Assembly: GCA_026874595.1 (NCBI GenBank)
Contig: CM049306.1
Span: forward strand, 35,044,019-35,108,018
DNA length: 64,000 nucleotides
Origin: Sipunculus nudus
Lineage: Eukaryota > Annelida > Sipuncula > Golfingiida > Sipunculidae
Reading direction: 5' to 3'
Below the pieces are notes generated by a model. It was not told the DNA's origin. It worked only from the letters and a program-made list of their open reading frames with translations, and made no database searches. Positions 25,326 through 36,445 of this stretch are shown one piece after another (position 1 is the first letter of the stretch; each line of letters opens with the position of its first letter). The position numbers and the translations under genes were made by a program.

Positions 25326-26255
25326 AACATCCTGAGCGAATATATATTAATTCCATTCTGTTGGGACTTATTCAATGACATAAATCAATAAGCATTTTTT
25401 TCAATGTAAAAAATATATATTAATAAATGTTTGTTTTCATTTGGTAGATAAACAGGGGAAGGCGGTTCTAATTTTCATGATAAGATCCCACTGAAGTTGG
25501 GCTTCCCAAAATAGACTAACAAGGAGACTTCAGTGGATGTAATCCGACCTAGACATACAAAATAAATCGCAAACACACTGGATATGATTTAGCGTTGATC
25601 ACTATAGCGTGAGAAGAAACTGATCTATCTAGAAATAGCATCTTGCTGCGTTATTCGTCACAGTCGTCTGCTGTTTGAAACAAACATAGATCTGGTGGGA
25701 AATGGGCCTCAATTAAAAGTGGGGCGTAACATCTAACGGGAAAATCTTACATATATCACGCCGGAAAATTGATGGACGACGCAATGACCCATGGCACAAT
25801 GCTTACTTTTTTATTCCACCCACTTCCAAGTCAAGGTCACGTATATTTCTCAAAGAAGAGATTTACGGGCAGTCGGGATCTGGGAACTGTGACGGATTGT
25901 ACAGGCCGGTCACATCTTGTCAGCTGTTTGATCAATCACCTTTCAGGTTCTTGCTTTTCCACTGGGGCGTGAAGGGGTTTGCCAAGACATACCTTGCATG
26001 GAAAGAATGGGAAAAACCTGTATAAAATCGTTAGAGACACATGAAATGGCTGAGGATGATCAAATGTTTGAGAACAGGGGTAGTCGGTAAGTGGTTGACG
26101 TTCTGGAATATGAACTTTCTTTCTATTTCGTGTTTAACGTGCTTAACCAGCTGAACAGTCACCATTCTGTATAGAAGCTATTTTCTCGTGTATAAAAATA
26201 ACGGCGCCTAATATCTAACGTCTGTTAACCTACGCTAATCCTTTGAACCTTTCAT
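25326..26255. other. No gene recognised
   Basis: Unassigned sequence. The open frame 25769-25972 (plus) has no recognisable content. Confidence 0.5.
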
Positions 26256-26545
26256 AAAGGTATACCAGAAAACGCGGACCCTGTCACACACAGGCTATGA
26301 AGTTGTTTATATCCGGGTGTTCTTACGTGTTTTCTGTTGGCGTTAAAATAATCAAAACACATTCAACGAGGACATCTGGCGGGAAGTCCGACAAACTAGA
26401 GTTTTGCAATGGGTGTTTTGCAACTTTGACCGTTCAACTTCTACACCTATGCAACCATCACGGTAGGTTACATGCCTTTCTGTTTGTCAACATTGCTATG
26501 TTTACTAGCAGGTTGTAGATAAATATGCTTATAAAACCGTCACAG
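26256..26545. repeat. Dispersed repeat family C, copy 2 (uninterrupted)
   Basis: The order is GAAAACGCGGA, ACACACAGGCTATG, TTATATCCGGGTGT, AAAATAATCAAAACACATTC, CATCTGGCGGGAAGTC, AGAGTTTTGCAATGGG, CACCTATGCAACC, AGGTTACATGCC and GTTGTAGATAAA. It provides the uninterrupted version of the site that carries a 384-bp insertion in copy 4 at 45796-46506. The apparent 73-codon frame here is part of the repeat. Confidence 0.7.
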
Positions 26546-27429
26546 AGGCGTTATAATAAATTTTCGGTAAAAGAATAACATCTTGTTCATAAATCAGAAA
26601 TCATGTTATTTCTAAAGTATTGCTGAAGAGAATTGCTGGCTTTAAGGACAATAAAATATTATGACAAAAATGAAAGTTAGTATGAAAAATAATAAAGACT
26701 ATGGCGTCATAAAAAGCATCAGAATTTTTCGTTAGATATATGCAATTAATATGAGGCATAGCCTTGTAGACATTCGACCCCAGTACGTAAAATCCCGCTG
26801 CCTGGATATCATAATATGCTGCATTTTAAAACTGAACCTCCGATAATTTCTTCAGTGCCTTAAAGGGACATATTCAAATATCAAGTATATTAAATACACA
26901 TGAGGTACAGTGTTTCCCTGTAAAATAGTGTGGTATCTGCCGGTATTCTGTTTTGAATTTGTTTGCTTACTCCTGTACACCTATGGCAATAAACGTTGAC
27001 CGGGCGCGATCAGTGACCCATATATTTACATAGCGCACACACCACTGTTAACCGTAGATTCACATATTCGGAATTTTCAATATTCCAACCGGTGTTTCTT
27101 CTATGTTTCTTTTTTTCGTATGTTTTCTCCGTTATGGAAGTAGTCGGACTATGTTTACCTACACACAGAATCATAACAGCGTATAAACCAGGTGAAATTT
27201 AGACAGCCCTCAGCGGGATTGTTTTGTGGGAAATATTTAGATTCAGCCAAAAAAAGGAGTACTCCAAGCTCCGTACATATAGAATCTATTATTCAGAGGG
27301 CTTGATAATAACATATCATTTTCATGGTATGTGCCTTTTGTTTCCATCATCTTGCTACATCTTGAAAACAAGAGGTCAGGGACCTATCGTTAAAAAAAAA
27401 AAGGGGTATAAAAAAAGCAAATGGGGGAT
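26546..27429. other. No gene recognised
   Basis: AT-rich unassigned sequence without coding or RNA-gene signal. Confidence 0.5.
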
Positions 27430-27640
27430 TATCCGTGATGAACTCCAGTTCACACTACTCCTGTCTAAATGCAAGTCCGAGTCTATACCACTCAACTCCA
27501 AGTCCGAGTCCTTGAAGTTTGACTTCAATTTTTCGAGTCCGAGTCAAATAGACCATTCCTTTTTTGAAAGAAATTTAAAATTGGAAATTTGAGATTATCA
27601 TTTAAATTTTGTTATTTTACTTTAAAAAAAGAAGCGTATA
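27430..27640. repeat. GAGTCC-rich dispersed repeat family A, copy 2
   Basis: Clustered GTCCGAGTC motifs are followed by CCTTTTTTGAAAGAAAT, ATTTGAGATTATCATTTAAA and ATTTTGTTATTTTAC. This parallels the left half and centre of the copy at 5628-6025. The right arm appears to be missing. The 122-codon open frame 27224-27592 runs through this repeat and is not supported as a gene. Confidence 0.6.
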
Positions 27641-27814
27641 TTAGACAGAGCTGTCTTATTTCTACCTATCAGTCCACCAAATATATATCTGATTACTAAA
27701 TTCCAAAACAAACCAAACAGAAACAAAAGCATGCACTGGATAAAATAAAAGCCTTATTTTTCTACAAGCAATCATAAATATATATTAAATAATATGTAAT
27801 AATCTATTTTACAA

Positions 27815-28040
27815 AGATCGACAAATAATTATAATAACTAATCGGAGCAGTCTCAATAGCTCAGATGGTGGTGTTCGGTAGTCTGTAGGAGCTGAGGAAA
27901 CCCGGAGAAAACCACTGACCTAGAACGAGCCACGACAACCCACTAGCATAGCAAGGCCGGGAATCGAACTCGGGCCGCCAGCGGAGAGAGCACCAAGCGT
28001 TTTGCACTCGACTGTCTGGGCCCCTGAACGGGATTAGAAC
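27815..28040 (-). repeat. Dispersed repeat family B, copy 2; possible tRNA-derived SINE remnant
   Basis: The left part matches copy 1 at 25225-25325. The right part, read on the minus strand, contains GAGTTCGATTCCCGG. This fits the RNA polymerase III B-box consensus (GGTTCGANTCC) with one mismatch, and it sits in a GC-rich stretch. No convincing A box or full tRNA cloverleaf could be drawn, so a SINE head is a suggestion only. Confidence 0.45.
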
Positions 28041-30254
28041 TTATGTGAGGACAACAGCAGGGAAACGTGAATCTCCTAGGAAGGACAAGGAATCCTCTGC
28101 TGAGCTTCATATTTTAAGAACTGCCTCATTTTAAAAGTCTCATAAAAATTATTTACATGCAGACCAGAAAAAAATAACTAATACCATACGATACGTGATG
28201 TCCGATCATGGATCTCTCATATGCTTTTTGCAATAATTCTCTGAAACTAATATTCTCCGCCAAAACCATGCAATAAATTAGGTAAGGGGCAATGGCCTAC
28301 AATCTGATGAAAAAAGTGCTTCACAAAAGCTTGAAATTTGTTTACGACATTTCCCTTTCTTCATTTCCACGCCGGTTGGCATGACGTCCCTCTTGAATAG
28401 ACAACCTTACTTCAACCTTGAAAATCGGATTGACGTTTGTTATGTAAGCTTGCGTAAGCATGTCGACATTGTATGCGTGTGCTAGTAGATCACATATGCT
28501 TATTGTATTGTCATGTTTTAAGCAAGTGTTATATTTACAATTGATGTATTCTCGTCTGTTGTCTCTTTGTTGAATTGCACGGCACCTCTTGGTGATTAAC
28601 TATCCATTTAAGTAAACATTTCTTGATTGAATAAGCCAAAAATAACCTGATGTATATATGAACGTAAATCACACCAATATATATGTTGGCGTTTTTATTC
28701 TTTTCAAACAAGTCTTTTCAAACAATCTTCCCAAAATGATTGAATGGTGGTCGATGACAATGGTTTTATGGGCTGAATACATGTCTCTGTAAAAGTGCTT
28801 GTGATTGAAAGGGAGAAGGTTGTTTTCTTCACTATTCATGTCGGATAGGATGACAGATCAACATTGTAAACATTGAATTTATCTTCCCCAGCGAAGGACA
28901 CACGAAAATAGAACAAATAGTTCAGTATGTTATGACATAGCTTAATCTGTATTCCGTTTTTAATAAATAAGCTAAAGCTAATGATTTGTAATGGTTTATA
29001 TTAATTAAGGACACGAATGAAATAGATCGCAATTTCGTTCACCGTTCTCTAAAACAACACCAGAACCATGTAAATGAAGACGAAGACATGTTCTCAGCCC
29101 TGAAAAATTACCCTTTTTAAAAGAGTACTCTGTTTCTTCAGATATATAGGAAAATGAAGGTAATTACAATTTTCTCCCGTTGCCTTTATTTTGGTATTTA
29201 ATATAGCCAGGAGGGTATGGGCCAGTGAAGAACTTGATATTTATGGCTAGATATATGCATACGTTTTTCTTAGAGTACATCTCTTATTCAGTCTGCATTG
29301 CTTAAATAAGACTGATAACTGAAGTGTCTGTGATTTTCCTCATTTATCACTTATCTCTTTTACTCTTTAATATTTTTTTTAACCTTTTATTATTTTAGGC
29401 CATTTACATTGAACGGGTCTGCATGGGTCCCTCAAATCCATCTGAACGAAAAATGCTTCATTCTTTACGTGCTTGTAAGAGATGATAAAAATGAATGAAT
29501 AAATATTTACGTATATATTTATTCGGGATACGAAATACCCTCTATTCCGACATGCGACTTGCGACCTCCGCTATTTAGTCAGTACCCCAAAATGACTGTG
29601 TCCTGTTGGGAAGTTTCGAAAGTTTTTCGTTTGACAAGCGAATGGAAATGCCACAAGAAAGTACTAGTAAGAGTTCTCAAGTTGGGAATTTATCTGTAGG
29701 GACTATACTGTATCCGGCCGATATTTCTGTCTATGACAGCGCCCTCATCCGCAAATTATAGTAGGATTATAGTGGGATCTCTGTGTTTATTTTATGATTT
29801 CACAATTTAAGGATCGAGATATTTACTCAATATGAACTAGGGCCTTCAGTTCCTATGCTGAATGCCTCACTCAGCAGGCAACGTCCAACTATATAGATAT
29901 AGTTAGGTAATCTTGGTTCATTTGTGAATTCAGTATGGAAGTCATCGACCATACTGTTCGTCAAAATGCTTTGCATTATTTATTTCCCAGCCGGCCCTTC
30001 GTTAATTTTGTATATACTAACCCAGGAATATTTGCGTTTACATCTGCAGACTGATGACATTTTAACTGTGTTAGCGGATTGAAACACGTGATAGGAGGTA
30101 ACTCCAGCCGACAATTATTCTATTTTGGGAGGCTTATATGGTTTATTGAACTACCTCCATTTAATACAGAGTGTGCTTAGAGGGGCCTATTCTTATGTTT
30201 GACATGTATTTAATAATCAGTTTGACTGTTTGAATTAAAATATGATAAAAAGCG
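28041..30254. other. No gene recognised; 2.2 kb of unassigned sequence
   Basis: No coding, RNA-gene or repeat signal that I can support on either strand. Confidence 0.55.
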
Positions 30255-30460
30255 CTCGTTCCAAGCAGGGTGCACAAGAGGTCCATTTTTTTATATCAAC
30301 GTGTTGTAAACATGTTGAGGGCCGCAAAAATGCTGTCACATGCTGTCATCAACAAAAAGAAGTGACTCTTTAACTTCTGCACAATCAACCACCTCCATCA
30401 ATGTCGCGTGTATTTCCTGTTTTACAATATGGGCACGCGTGCTTTGACAAGTTGTAGATA
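30255..30460. repeat. Dispersed repeat family C, copy 3 (diverged)
   Basis: The blocks TTATATCAACGTGTTGTAAA, GAGGGCCGCAAAAATGCTGTC, CTTCTGCACAATCAACCA and ACAAGTTGTAGATAAACA match copies 2 and 4 in order. The middle is diverged or replaced. Confidence 0.45.
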
Positions 30461-30649
30461 AACATCCAGCACAGGGCATATTGAGAACTCTTCTTAGCTG
30501 GAAGTACCTAGGTAAGTTATATATACCTAGATTAAATCAGAATTCACATAAATTCTATCCGTAAGGCAAGTAATTAACTCAGCAGTGAATAATCATGGTC
30601 CGTTTTACATATTTAAGGCACAAAACCAGCTACGGTTTTCTTACTTGTG

Positions 30650-30654
<5 letters not shown>

Positions 30655-30712
<58 letters not shown>

Positions 30713-30745
30713 TATAAACAGCGAGAGAGAAAGAGGGATGGAGGG
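30655..30745. repeat. (TA)n microsatellite with purine-rich flank
   Basis: About 25 TA dinucleotides (30659-30708) are followed by a GAGAGAGAAAGAGGG-type purine run. The poly-(Ile-Tyr) minus open frame here is spurious. Confidence 0.95.
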
Positions 30746-30914
30746 GGGAAGAGAATAGAGAAATCTAATATCAATACGGTTAACTGAAAAAAGACGGTTC
30801 ACTTTGCATGATTTGACGTTCCGAACCCTTCCGGAGATCTGTTGTTGCTCATTTGTACAGCAAACGACCTGCAAACGTATGTTCATGGGTTCAATTCAGA
30901 TTGGCTGTTAACCC

Positions 30915-31261
30915 ACGTTACTGTGCATTAGTTCAAATATATTTATTTCGATTGAATTATACAGGTAGCGCCAAGCGCTAATACGAGTATTTTCCAGTGT
31001 ACATACAAAGTAACACATTATTAAATGACAAGTTGGAAACACAAAAAGTAAGTAATATACAACAAATTAACTAACTGAGAAATGAAATAGTCGTTATACA
31101 AAAAAAACACAAGATTTGAAACCATCGGTTAAAAACAAGCAGGAAATGTTAACATCAAAAGAATAGGCACATTGTACAATAAAATAAAACAATTCAGCAA
31201 TAGTATGAACGAGAAGTAAATAATTACGTTAAATAAATTAGGATAATCTCCTGCTGGTAAT
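30915..31261 (-). mobile_element. 3' end of an older LINE, severed by the Tx1-like insertion
   Basis: On the minus strand this is a T-rich untranslated stretch. It ends in TTAGCGCTTGGCGCTACC, GTATAATTCAATCGAAATAA and ATATATTTGAAC, which looks like a LINE 3' terminus. It directly abuts the target-site duplication of the Tx1-like element. The same-strand body of an older LINE begins on the far side at 36446. The simplest reading is one old LINE split in two by a younger insertion. Confidence 0.6.
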
Positions 31262-31274
31262 CAACGAAGTCCTC
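31262..31274. repeat. Target-site duplication, left copy
   Basis: CAACGAAGTCCTC, identical to 36433-36445. The two copies exactly bracket the Tx1-like LINE, and the left copy sits next to its poly-A tail, as expected for target-primed reverse transcription. Confidence 0.9.
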
Positions 31275-31275
31275 G

Positions 31276-31298
31276 TTTTTTTTTTTTTTTTTTTTTTT
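31276..31298 (-). repeat. Poly-A tail of the Tx1-like LINE
   Basis: Twenty-three uninterrupted T on the plus strand, i.e. poly-A on the element's coding strand, between its 3' untranslated region and the target-site duplication. Confidence 0.9.
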
Positions 31299-31449
31299 AA
31301 TTTTTATTGAAGCAAACAAGATACAATGAACATACAAAAACAGAGTGGACATATACATATACTTAAACAAAACACGACAAACAACAATAGACATAGAAAA
31401 TTACATAAAATTTAAAGATGGTTTGGCTTTAGTATTAACATATATGATA

Positions 31450-34400
31450 TTAACAGTTTCCTTCAATTGATTTCCAAAGTAAACACCAATTACTATCTCT
31501 CTTATTTTGAGTGCATTCTACCCTTTTTTCAAACTTCATGTAATTTTTAAAGTTTTCTATACTAAGCATATAACTCTCCTTTGTCTTATAAATAAAATCT
31601 TTGACATGTAGGAAAATTTTATTCTCTTTTTTATGATGTTTCTCTGGTATACCAAAGATAATAAATTTCTCACATATTAATTCTGGTGATATATTATAAA
31701 AACTAATGACTTCTTGCCATAATGACTTCACCACATCACATCTTAGAAATAAATGTGCATAATCCTCAATATGCAATTGACAGTATCTGCAGTTAGGGGT
31801 TTCTGTAAGACCAAATTTAAATAATTTTCCATTTAAATATAAATAATCGTGCAAAATTTTATACTGAAATTCCCACAGCTTTTTAGCTTTACATAAGGAA
31901 GCAGCATTTAAAAACAAAGTTTCCCATTCTTCTTCTGATATATTATACCTTATACTCAATTTTTCTTTTGTTGTATGTTGCCCACTCTTTATCCGATCAA
32001 CAAAAAAATCATAAGCTTGTTTTGATTTAATTTTCTCTATAGATACATAACTCTTTTTTATCTTACATTGTTTCAATCTCTCCTCGTTCTCTGCATTTTC
32101 TATCTCAGTTTTGTAAATCAATCCCCTGCACTGTTTTAAGATTGCCCTATAAGTTAAATAATCACAGGTTTTTGCTCCTTTGTTGACCCAATATTGGAAA
32201 CTAACTGGATTTCCATTGCTCTTATACATTTGATTAACATACACTAATCCTCTATGAAAAAGAGAATTCACAAAAATACTTTGCTTGTTAATTTTAATGT
32301 TTTTGTTATTCCAGATACAAGGACTTAACAAATTTTGCCCTCTAATTTCTTTCCAAGTCATCAATATATTAACATATATATCTGGCAACACCTTTCTCAA
32401 CTGATTTTGTTCATAGTCACATTTAAGTAAAAGTTTTGTACCTCCCATTCTTTCACAAAATATATCAAGGAGTAATTTCCAATCTTTCTGTGTTCTATTA
32501 AAGTACCTTTTGATCCACATAACGTGCTGTGCTTTTATAAAACTATCAATATGTAACATATTTAAACCGCCTTCTCCTATTGGTTTTACCAAAACTTCTC
32601 TTTTCACTTTCCCCCTAGTTCTCCCTTTCCATATAAATGTCCACAATAACTTACTTAATTGATCCTTAAATCTTTTTGGTATAATAAAGTTTGATAATAT
32701 ATGTGTTAGCTTTGAAAAACATAAGGTCTTAGTTATTAGTATTCTTCCTTGTAGGGTTAAATTTCTTTGTTTCCATATGTTAGTTATCCTATGAATACTT
32801 TGAAGTTTATCCTCAAAGTTGCGTCGATCCATTATTTCAATATTACACGATATATGAACTCCCAACACTTTGACACAATCTTGCCATTTTAGACCAAAGG
32901 GTTTTTCATCATTATTCTTACATTGTCCCAGCCACATTGCCTCGGTTTTATCTTTGTTCATCTGTAATCCTGAGTACCATGTAAATTCATTGAAAAGCGA
33001 CATAACCCTTTTCAAAGAATCAATATTTTTTACAATTACTGTGGTATCATCCGCGTATAAGGTCAATTTCAGTTCTTCATGTTGAGTTTTTATTCCTTGT
33101 ATATTTTGATTATTACGAATATTAATAGCCATTATTTCTAAACACAATATAAATAAATATGGTGATAGCGGATCTCCTTGTCTAACCCCCCTTTCTATTT
33201 CAAAATATCCTGAAGAATGGCCATTATTTATTACACAAGCCTGAATATCATTATATAACAATTTAATCCATTTAATAAAGGAATCCCCAAAATTAAATTT
33301 CTTTAATGTAGCATATATAAATTTCCATTCTAAAGTATCAAAAGCCTTTTCATAATCTATAGTTAATAAAATTCCATTTAATTTTCTTGAATCAATATAA
33401 TATATGGCATCTAAAATAGTTCTTACAGCTTCCGTTGTTGATGTGTCTTTCATATATCCATACTGATTCTTGTGTATCAATTTTGATAATACTGATTTAA
33501 GTCTGAATGAAAGAGCTTTTGTCATAATTTTGTAATCCGTATTAAGAAGGGAGATTGGGCGCCAGTTTTTTAGTTTTGTACGATCTTTATCTTTTTTCTC
33601 AATTAATGTTATAACTGCTTGCCTCTGTGATGGTGTCATTATACCTAAATCTAAAGAATAATTAAAACTGTGGACCATAACGTTTCCTAGCTTCTCCCAA
33701 AAACATAGTATAAATTCAGATGAGAGTCCATCATTTCCTGGCGACTTATTTTTCTTAAAGGTTTTTGTTGCTTTTAGACATTCTTCTACAGATAAATATC
33801 CTTCACATGACAGTCGCTCTTCTGTAGTAAGTTTTGGAATATTATCATTATTTAGGAAAGGATTTGTATTTAAATGTATTGAATTTATATTTCTAGACGA
33901 ATAAAGCTTTTTGAAAAATCTTTTTTCTTCCTGAAGAATATTCTGCATACCTGTAATCATCATGCCATCACTATCTTCTAATTGTTTTATATATTTATTA
34001 TTCCCATTCCTTTTCTCTAAGCTATAGAAATATTTTGAATTTGTCTCTCCCTTCTCTACCCATCTAATTTTTGCCCTTGTAATTATTCCGTCTACCTTGA
34101 TTTTGTAAATTTCATTTAATTCTTTTTGTAATTCACTATACTTTTCTTGATTGCTTTCATCATCTTCTAAAATTTGAAGCTCTCCAATAATACTTAATTC
34201 TCGTTCTTTTAATTCTTTGCTTTTATTTTTTGCATATTTTATAGTTTCTTTTCTAATTTTATATTTGATCAATTCCCAGAATAGGTTTGGATTAAAATCG
34301 TCTTTCTCCTGAAGCCATTCCTCTATCTTTGAATTCATTAAATCTCTATATTTTTTATCTTCTAAAAGGTTGTTATTAATCTTCCAATATCCTCTCCCTC

Positions 34401-34497
34401 TTTTTTCATTTTCATTTTTATTAAAAGTAATTGTGATGCTTGAGTGGTCGGACTTAAACGCTGGTAGTATTAAGGTATTCATTACACGTTCTTGCAC
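31450..34497 (-). CDS. LINE ORF2, reverse-transcriptase part (1015 codons)
   Basis: This is the larger part of the Tx1-like ORF2 and copies element RNA at nicked chromosomal DNA. It opens with the last endonuclease block (SDHSS, catalytic His at residue 18). The RT follows with KSPGNDGLSSEF, KNWRPISLLNTDYK, LTIDYEKAFD (about residue 379), GVRQGDPLSPYLF (about 441) and LYADDTTVIV (about 480); both active-site Asp are kept. The C-terminal region carries CRYCQLHIEDYAHLFLRC near residues 901-920, the usual zinc-finger-like end of L1/Tx1 proteins. The frame is open to the stop at 31450. The Met at 34497 is simply the first after an upstream stop; in the native element the reading continues from the endonuclease frame at 34543-35118. 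Fifteen codons of endonuclease (including SRLDYFLIS) lie between that stop and this Met, in the same frame. Confidence 0.9.
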   Translation of the reverse strand: MQERVMNTLILPAFKSDHSSITITFNKNENEKRGRGYWKINNNLLEDKKYRDLMNSKIEEWLQEKDDFNPNLFWELIKYKIRKETIKYAKNKSKELKERELSIIGELQILEDDESNQEKYSELQKELNEIYKIKVDGIITRAKIRWVEKGETNSKYFYSLEKRNGNNKYIKQLEDSDGMMITGMQNILQEEKRFFKKLYSSRNINSIHLNTNPFLNNDNIPKLTTEERLSCEGYLSVEECLKATKTFKKNKSPGNDGLSSEFILCFWEKLGNVMVHSFNYSLDLGIMTPSQRQAVITLIEKKDKDRTKLKNWRPISLLNTDYKIMTKALSFRLKSVLSKLIHKNQYGYMKDTSTTEAVRTILDAIYYIDSRKLNGILLTIDYEKAFDTLEWKFIYATLKKFNFGDSFIKWIKLLYNDIQACVINNGHSSGYFEIERGVRQGDPLSPYLFILCLEIMAINIRNNQNIQGIKTQHEELKLTLYADDTTVIVKNIDSLKRVMSLFNEFTWYSGLQMNKDKTEAMWLGQCKNNDEKPFGLKWQDCVKVLGVHISCNIEIMDRRNFEDKLQSIHRITNIWKQRNLTLQGRILITKTLCFSKLTHILSNFIIPKRFKDQLSKLLWTFIWKGRTRGKVKREVLVKPIGEGGLNMLHIDSFIKAQHVMWIKRYFNRTQKDWKLLLDIFCERMGGTKLLLKCDYEQNQLRKVLPDIYVNILMTWKEIRGQNLLSPCIWNNKNIKINKQSIFVNSLFHRGLVYVNQMYKSNGNPVSFQYWVNKGAKTCDYLTYRAILKQCRGLIYKTEIENAENEERLKQCKIKKSYVSIEKIKSKQAYDFFVDRIKSGQHTTKEKLSIRYNISEEEWETLFLNAASLCKAKKLWEFQYKILHDYLYLNGKLFKFGLTETPNCRYCQLHIEDYAHLFLRCDVVKSLWQEVISFYNISPELICEKFIIFGIPEKHHKKENKIFLHVKDFIYKTKESYMLSIENFKNYMKFEKRVECTQNKRDSNWCLLWKSIEGNC

Positions 34498-34542
34498 ACT
34501 ATTAGATATAAGAAAATAGTCTAACCTGCTGTAAATCTTTTT

Positions 34543-35118
34543 TTATCTTTGTCGCCATGTATACTGTTCTTTTTCTGGATTTTTCATTCTCCATATATCT
34601 TTCAAGTCTAGACTGGTTTTTATCTTCATTATCTCAGTTACAACTCTTAATTTACAAAGACCTTGACCCCCCTTTTTATCCCTTAATGTTAAAGCACAGT
34701 TCCAATCACCTCCAAGTATAATGTTATCATCAGGTTCAATTTCCATCTCTTTCAGCATTAATTTTAGGTCTCTGTAAAACAAAATTTGTTTTCTTTCCTC
34801 ATTTGGTGCATACAAGTTTATAATATTCCACATATTATTATTTATATCTGCTTTGAAGATTATGATTCTTCCTTCTTTGTCAGTATATTTGTTAACAATT
34901 TTACACTGAATTTTATTGGAAATAAAACAGGCTACCCCCCTGCTGTTACTGGTGCCGTGACTAAAAATAACTTCTCCTCCCCACTCATGTTTCCAATAAT
35001 TTTCATCCATATTTTCGCTGTAGGTTTCTCGTAACATCACAATATCTGATTTATGTTTCCTTGCCCAACTGAATATGGCTCTTCTTTTCTTTAAATTTCT
35101 AAAACCCCTAACATTCAT
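34543..35118 (-). pseudogene. LINE ORF2, endonuclease part (191 codons, ends at an in-frame stop)
   Basis: N-terminal apurinic/apyrimidinic-like endonuclease that would nick the target DNA. Visible blocks are MNVRGFRN at the start (catalytic Asn), ETYSE (Glu31), NLYAPN, and GGDWNC (Asp138, Asn140). A TAA at 34543-34545 ends it after TWRQR. The same frame continues without further interruption through SRLDYFLIS and SDHSS into the RT part at 34497. A single nonsense change is therefore the only visible break in ORF2, which would otherwise be about 1222 codons. The start at 35118 follows an in-frame stop 17 codons upstream, so this Met is a reasonable start. Confidence 0.85.
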
Positions 35119-36432
35119 GCTTAATACATTAAAATCTGACTCGAAGTAGTTGTAGGTGTATGTAAATTATCTTGTGAAGTATCCTGAGTATACCAGGTAT
35201 AATATGCTTAAATATAATTTTCCCACAAAATTTTTGGAAATATAAATTAATGTTACATTCTACCTGATATGTTTTACATCTCACAAGAGACTCTTCTAAT
35301 ATATCTATAAGCACAAACCTATAGGAACTCCACTTACAAATTATGTAGCTTCCACTAAGCATAAAACAAATTAATATAAATACAATGAATACATAGGTTT
35401 CAAAAGTGATTATGTTATTTTTGTCATCTCTCTGACTTCTGTAGTAACAATGAAGGTACACAAAACAGTGAAGTTCCACCATCGAGCTAACCGGTGTGAA
35501 TTCTGATAGCCCGGTGTGTTACTGTGTCCAACATACTGGTCTCGAGATACACTTTTATTATTAACAAAACGGTCTAACATTTTGTCTTCATAACAGTATA
35601 AATGATTAAATTCAGTTTGCCCCATATAAAAGCTATTCAAGCATATACTTTCTGCAATGGCATTAATAAAAATAGAATTTATAAATGGATATCAAAATCA
35701 CAAATTCAAAATTAAAAAAAATAAAAATACATGAATAAATAAAGACCTTTCACTAGGCAAACATTTTGCTTCCCACAATTTCAATAATAAAGATGAAATG
35801 TTTACATAGATGTCACAATCACCAAGTCCCAAACATTAATAAATGATTAAATAAAAGATCTTTCAAGCATTTAGATTCCTGCAATTGCTTTTATAAATTT
35901 AACATTGAAATATGTATCAAGATCATAAATTCACAAAATAAATAGATAAATAAAGTTAAATAAGATGTAACCAGATTTCTCCATCAAGGACGTTGTGAAG
36001 TAATCCACTTGCTGCAATTTCATGAATGTAATTAAATCTGAGAAGTGAATAAAGTACATAAATATGCATACATATAATTACTTAATATGCATGTATTCAA
36101 ACCCTGACCAATTAAAAATAAACTGATTTAATATCTCTGCCCGATTGCTGGTATTATACAGATCTACTAACAAGCTTTGTCAACAATGCCATAGTTTCAT
36201 ATATATAATACAATTTACCTTATTTCACAAATTCAGAAAACAAGCTATCTTGAAACTTAAGACAGCCTTATAAAATCACAAAGATCGAATGATCATTTCA
36301 TGTTACAATAACACGTATGAAAAATACATATACATATATGTAACATTTTGTTACGAATGGTTCCAAAAATAAACTTACATCCGCAGTGTCAACAAATTGA
36401 CTCTTCCGTTGCTTGACAATAATGTTTATGTA
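35119..36432 (-). other. 5' leader of the Tx1-like LINE; no recognisable ORF1
   Basis: The leader is AT-rich, with small open frames at 35129-35482 (117 codons, hydrophobic, ends 10 bases before ORF2) and 35410-35640. Neither shows the zinc knuckles, coiled coil or RRM-like features expected of ORF1. It presumably contains the internal promoter. ORF1 is either absent from this family or eroded beyond recognition. Confidence 0.5.
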
Positions 36433-36445
36433 CAACGAAGTCCTC
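36433..36445. repeat. Target-site duplication, right copy
   Basis: CAACGAAGTCCTC, identical to 31262-31274. Confidence 0.9.

Larger units (their letters stand above)
31275..36432 (-). mobile_element. Nearly complete L1/Tx1-like LINE with poly-A tail and 13-bp target-site duplication
   Basis: A 5.16-kb minus-strand element. From its 5' end it has about 1.3 kb of AT-rich leader (35119-36432), ORF2 (35118-31450, one in-frame stop), a short 3' untranslated region (31449-31299) and a 23-base poly-A tail (31276-31298 on the plus strand as poly-T). Flanking 13-bp duplications define both ends. ORF2 has an N-terminal apurinic-like endonuclease and a YADD reverse transcriptase with a C-terminal CxxC...HLFLRC motif, typical of L1/Tx1-group LINEs. 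No ORF1 resembling the usual nucleic-acid chaperone is visible in the leader. The insertion interrupts an older LINE on the same strand. Confidence 0.9.

Noticed and set aside
27224-27592. 122-codon plus-strand open frame.
   Set aside because: Its second half is a copy of the GAGTCC-rich repeat, so the length is incidental.
30641-30886. Open frame with long Ile-Tyr repeats (also at 17016-17279 and 38730-39163).
   Set aside because: Direct translation of (TA)n microsatellites.
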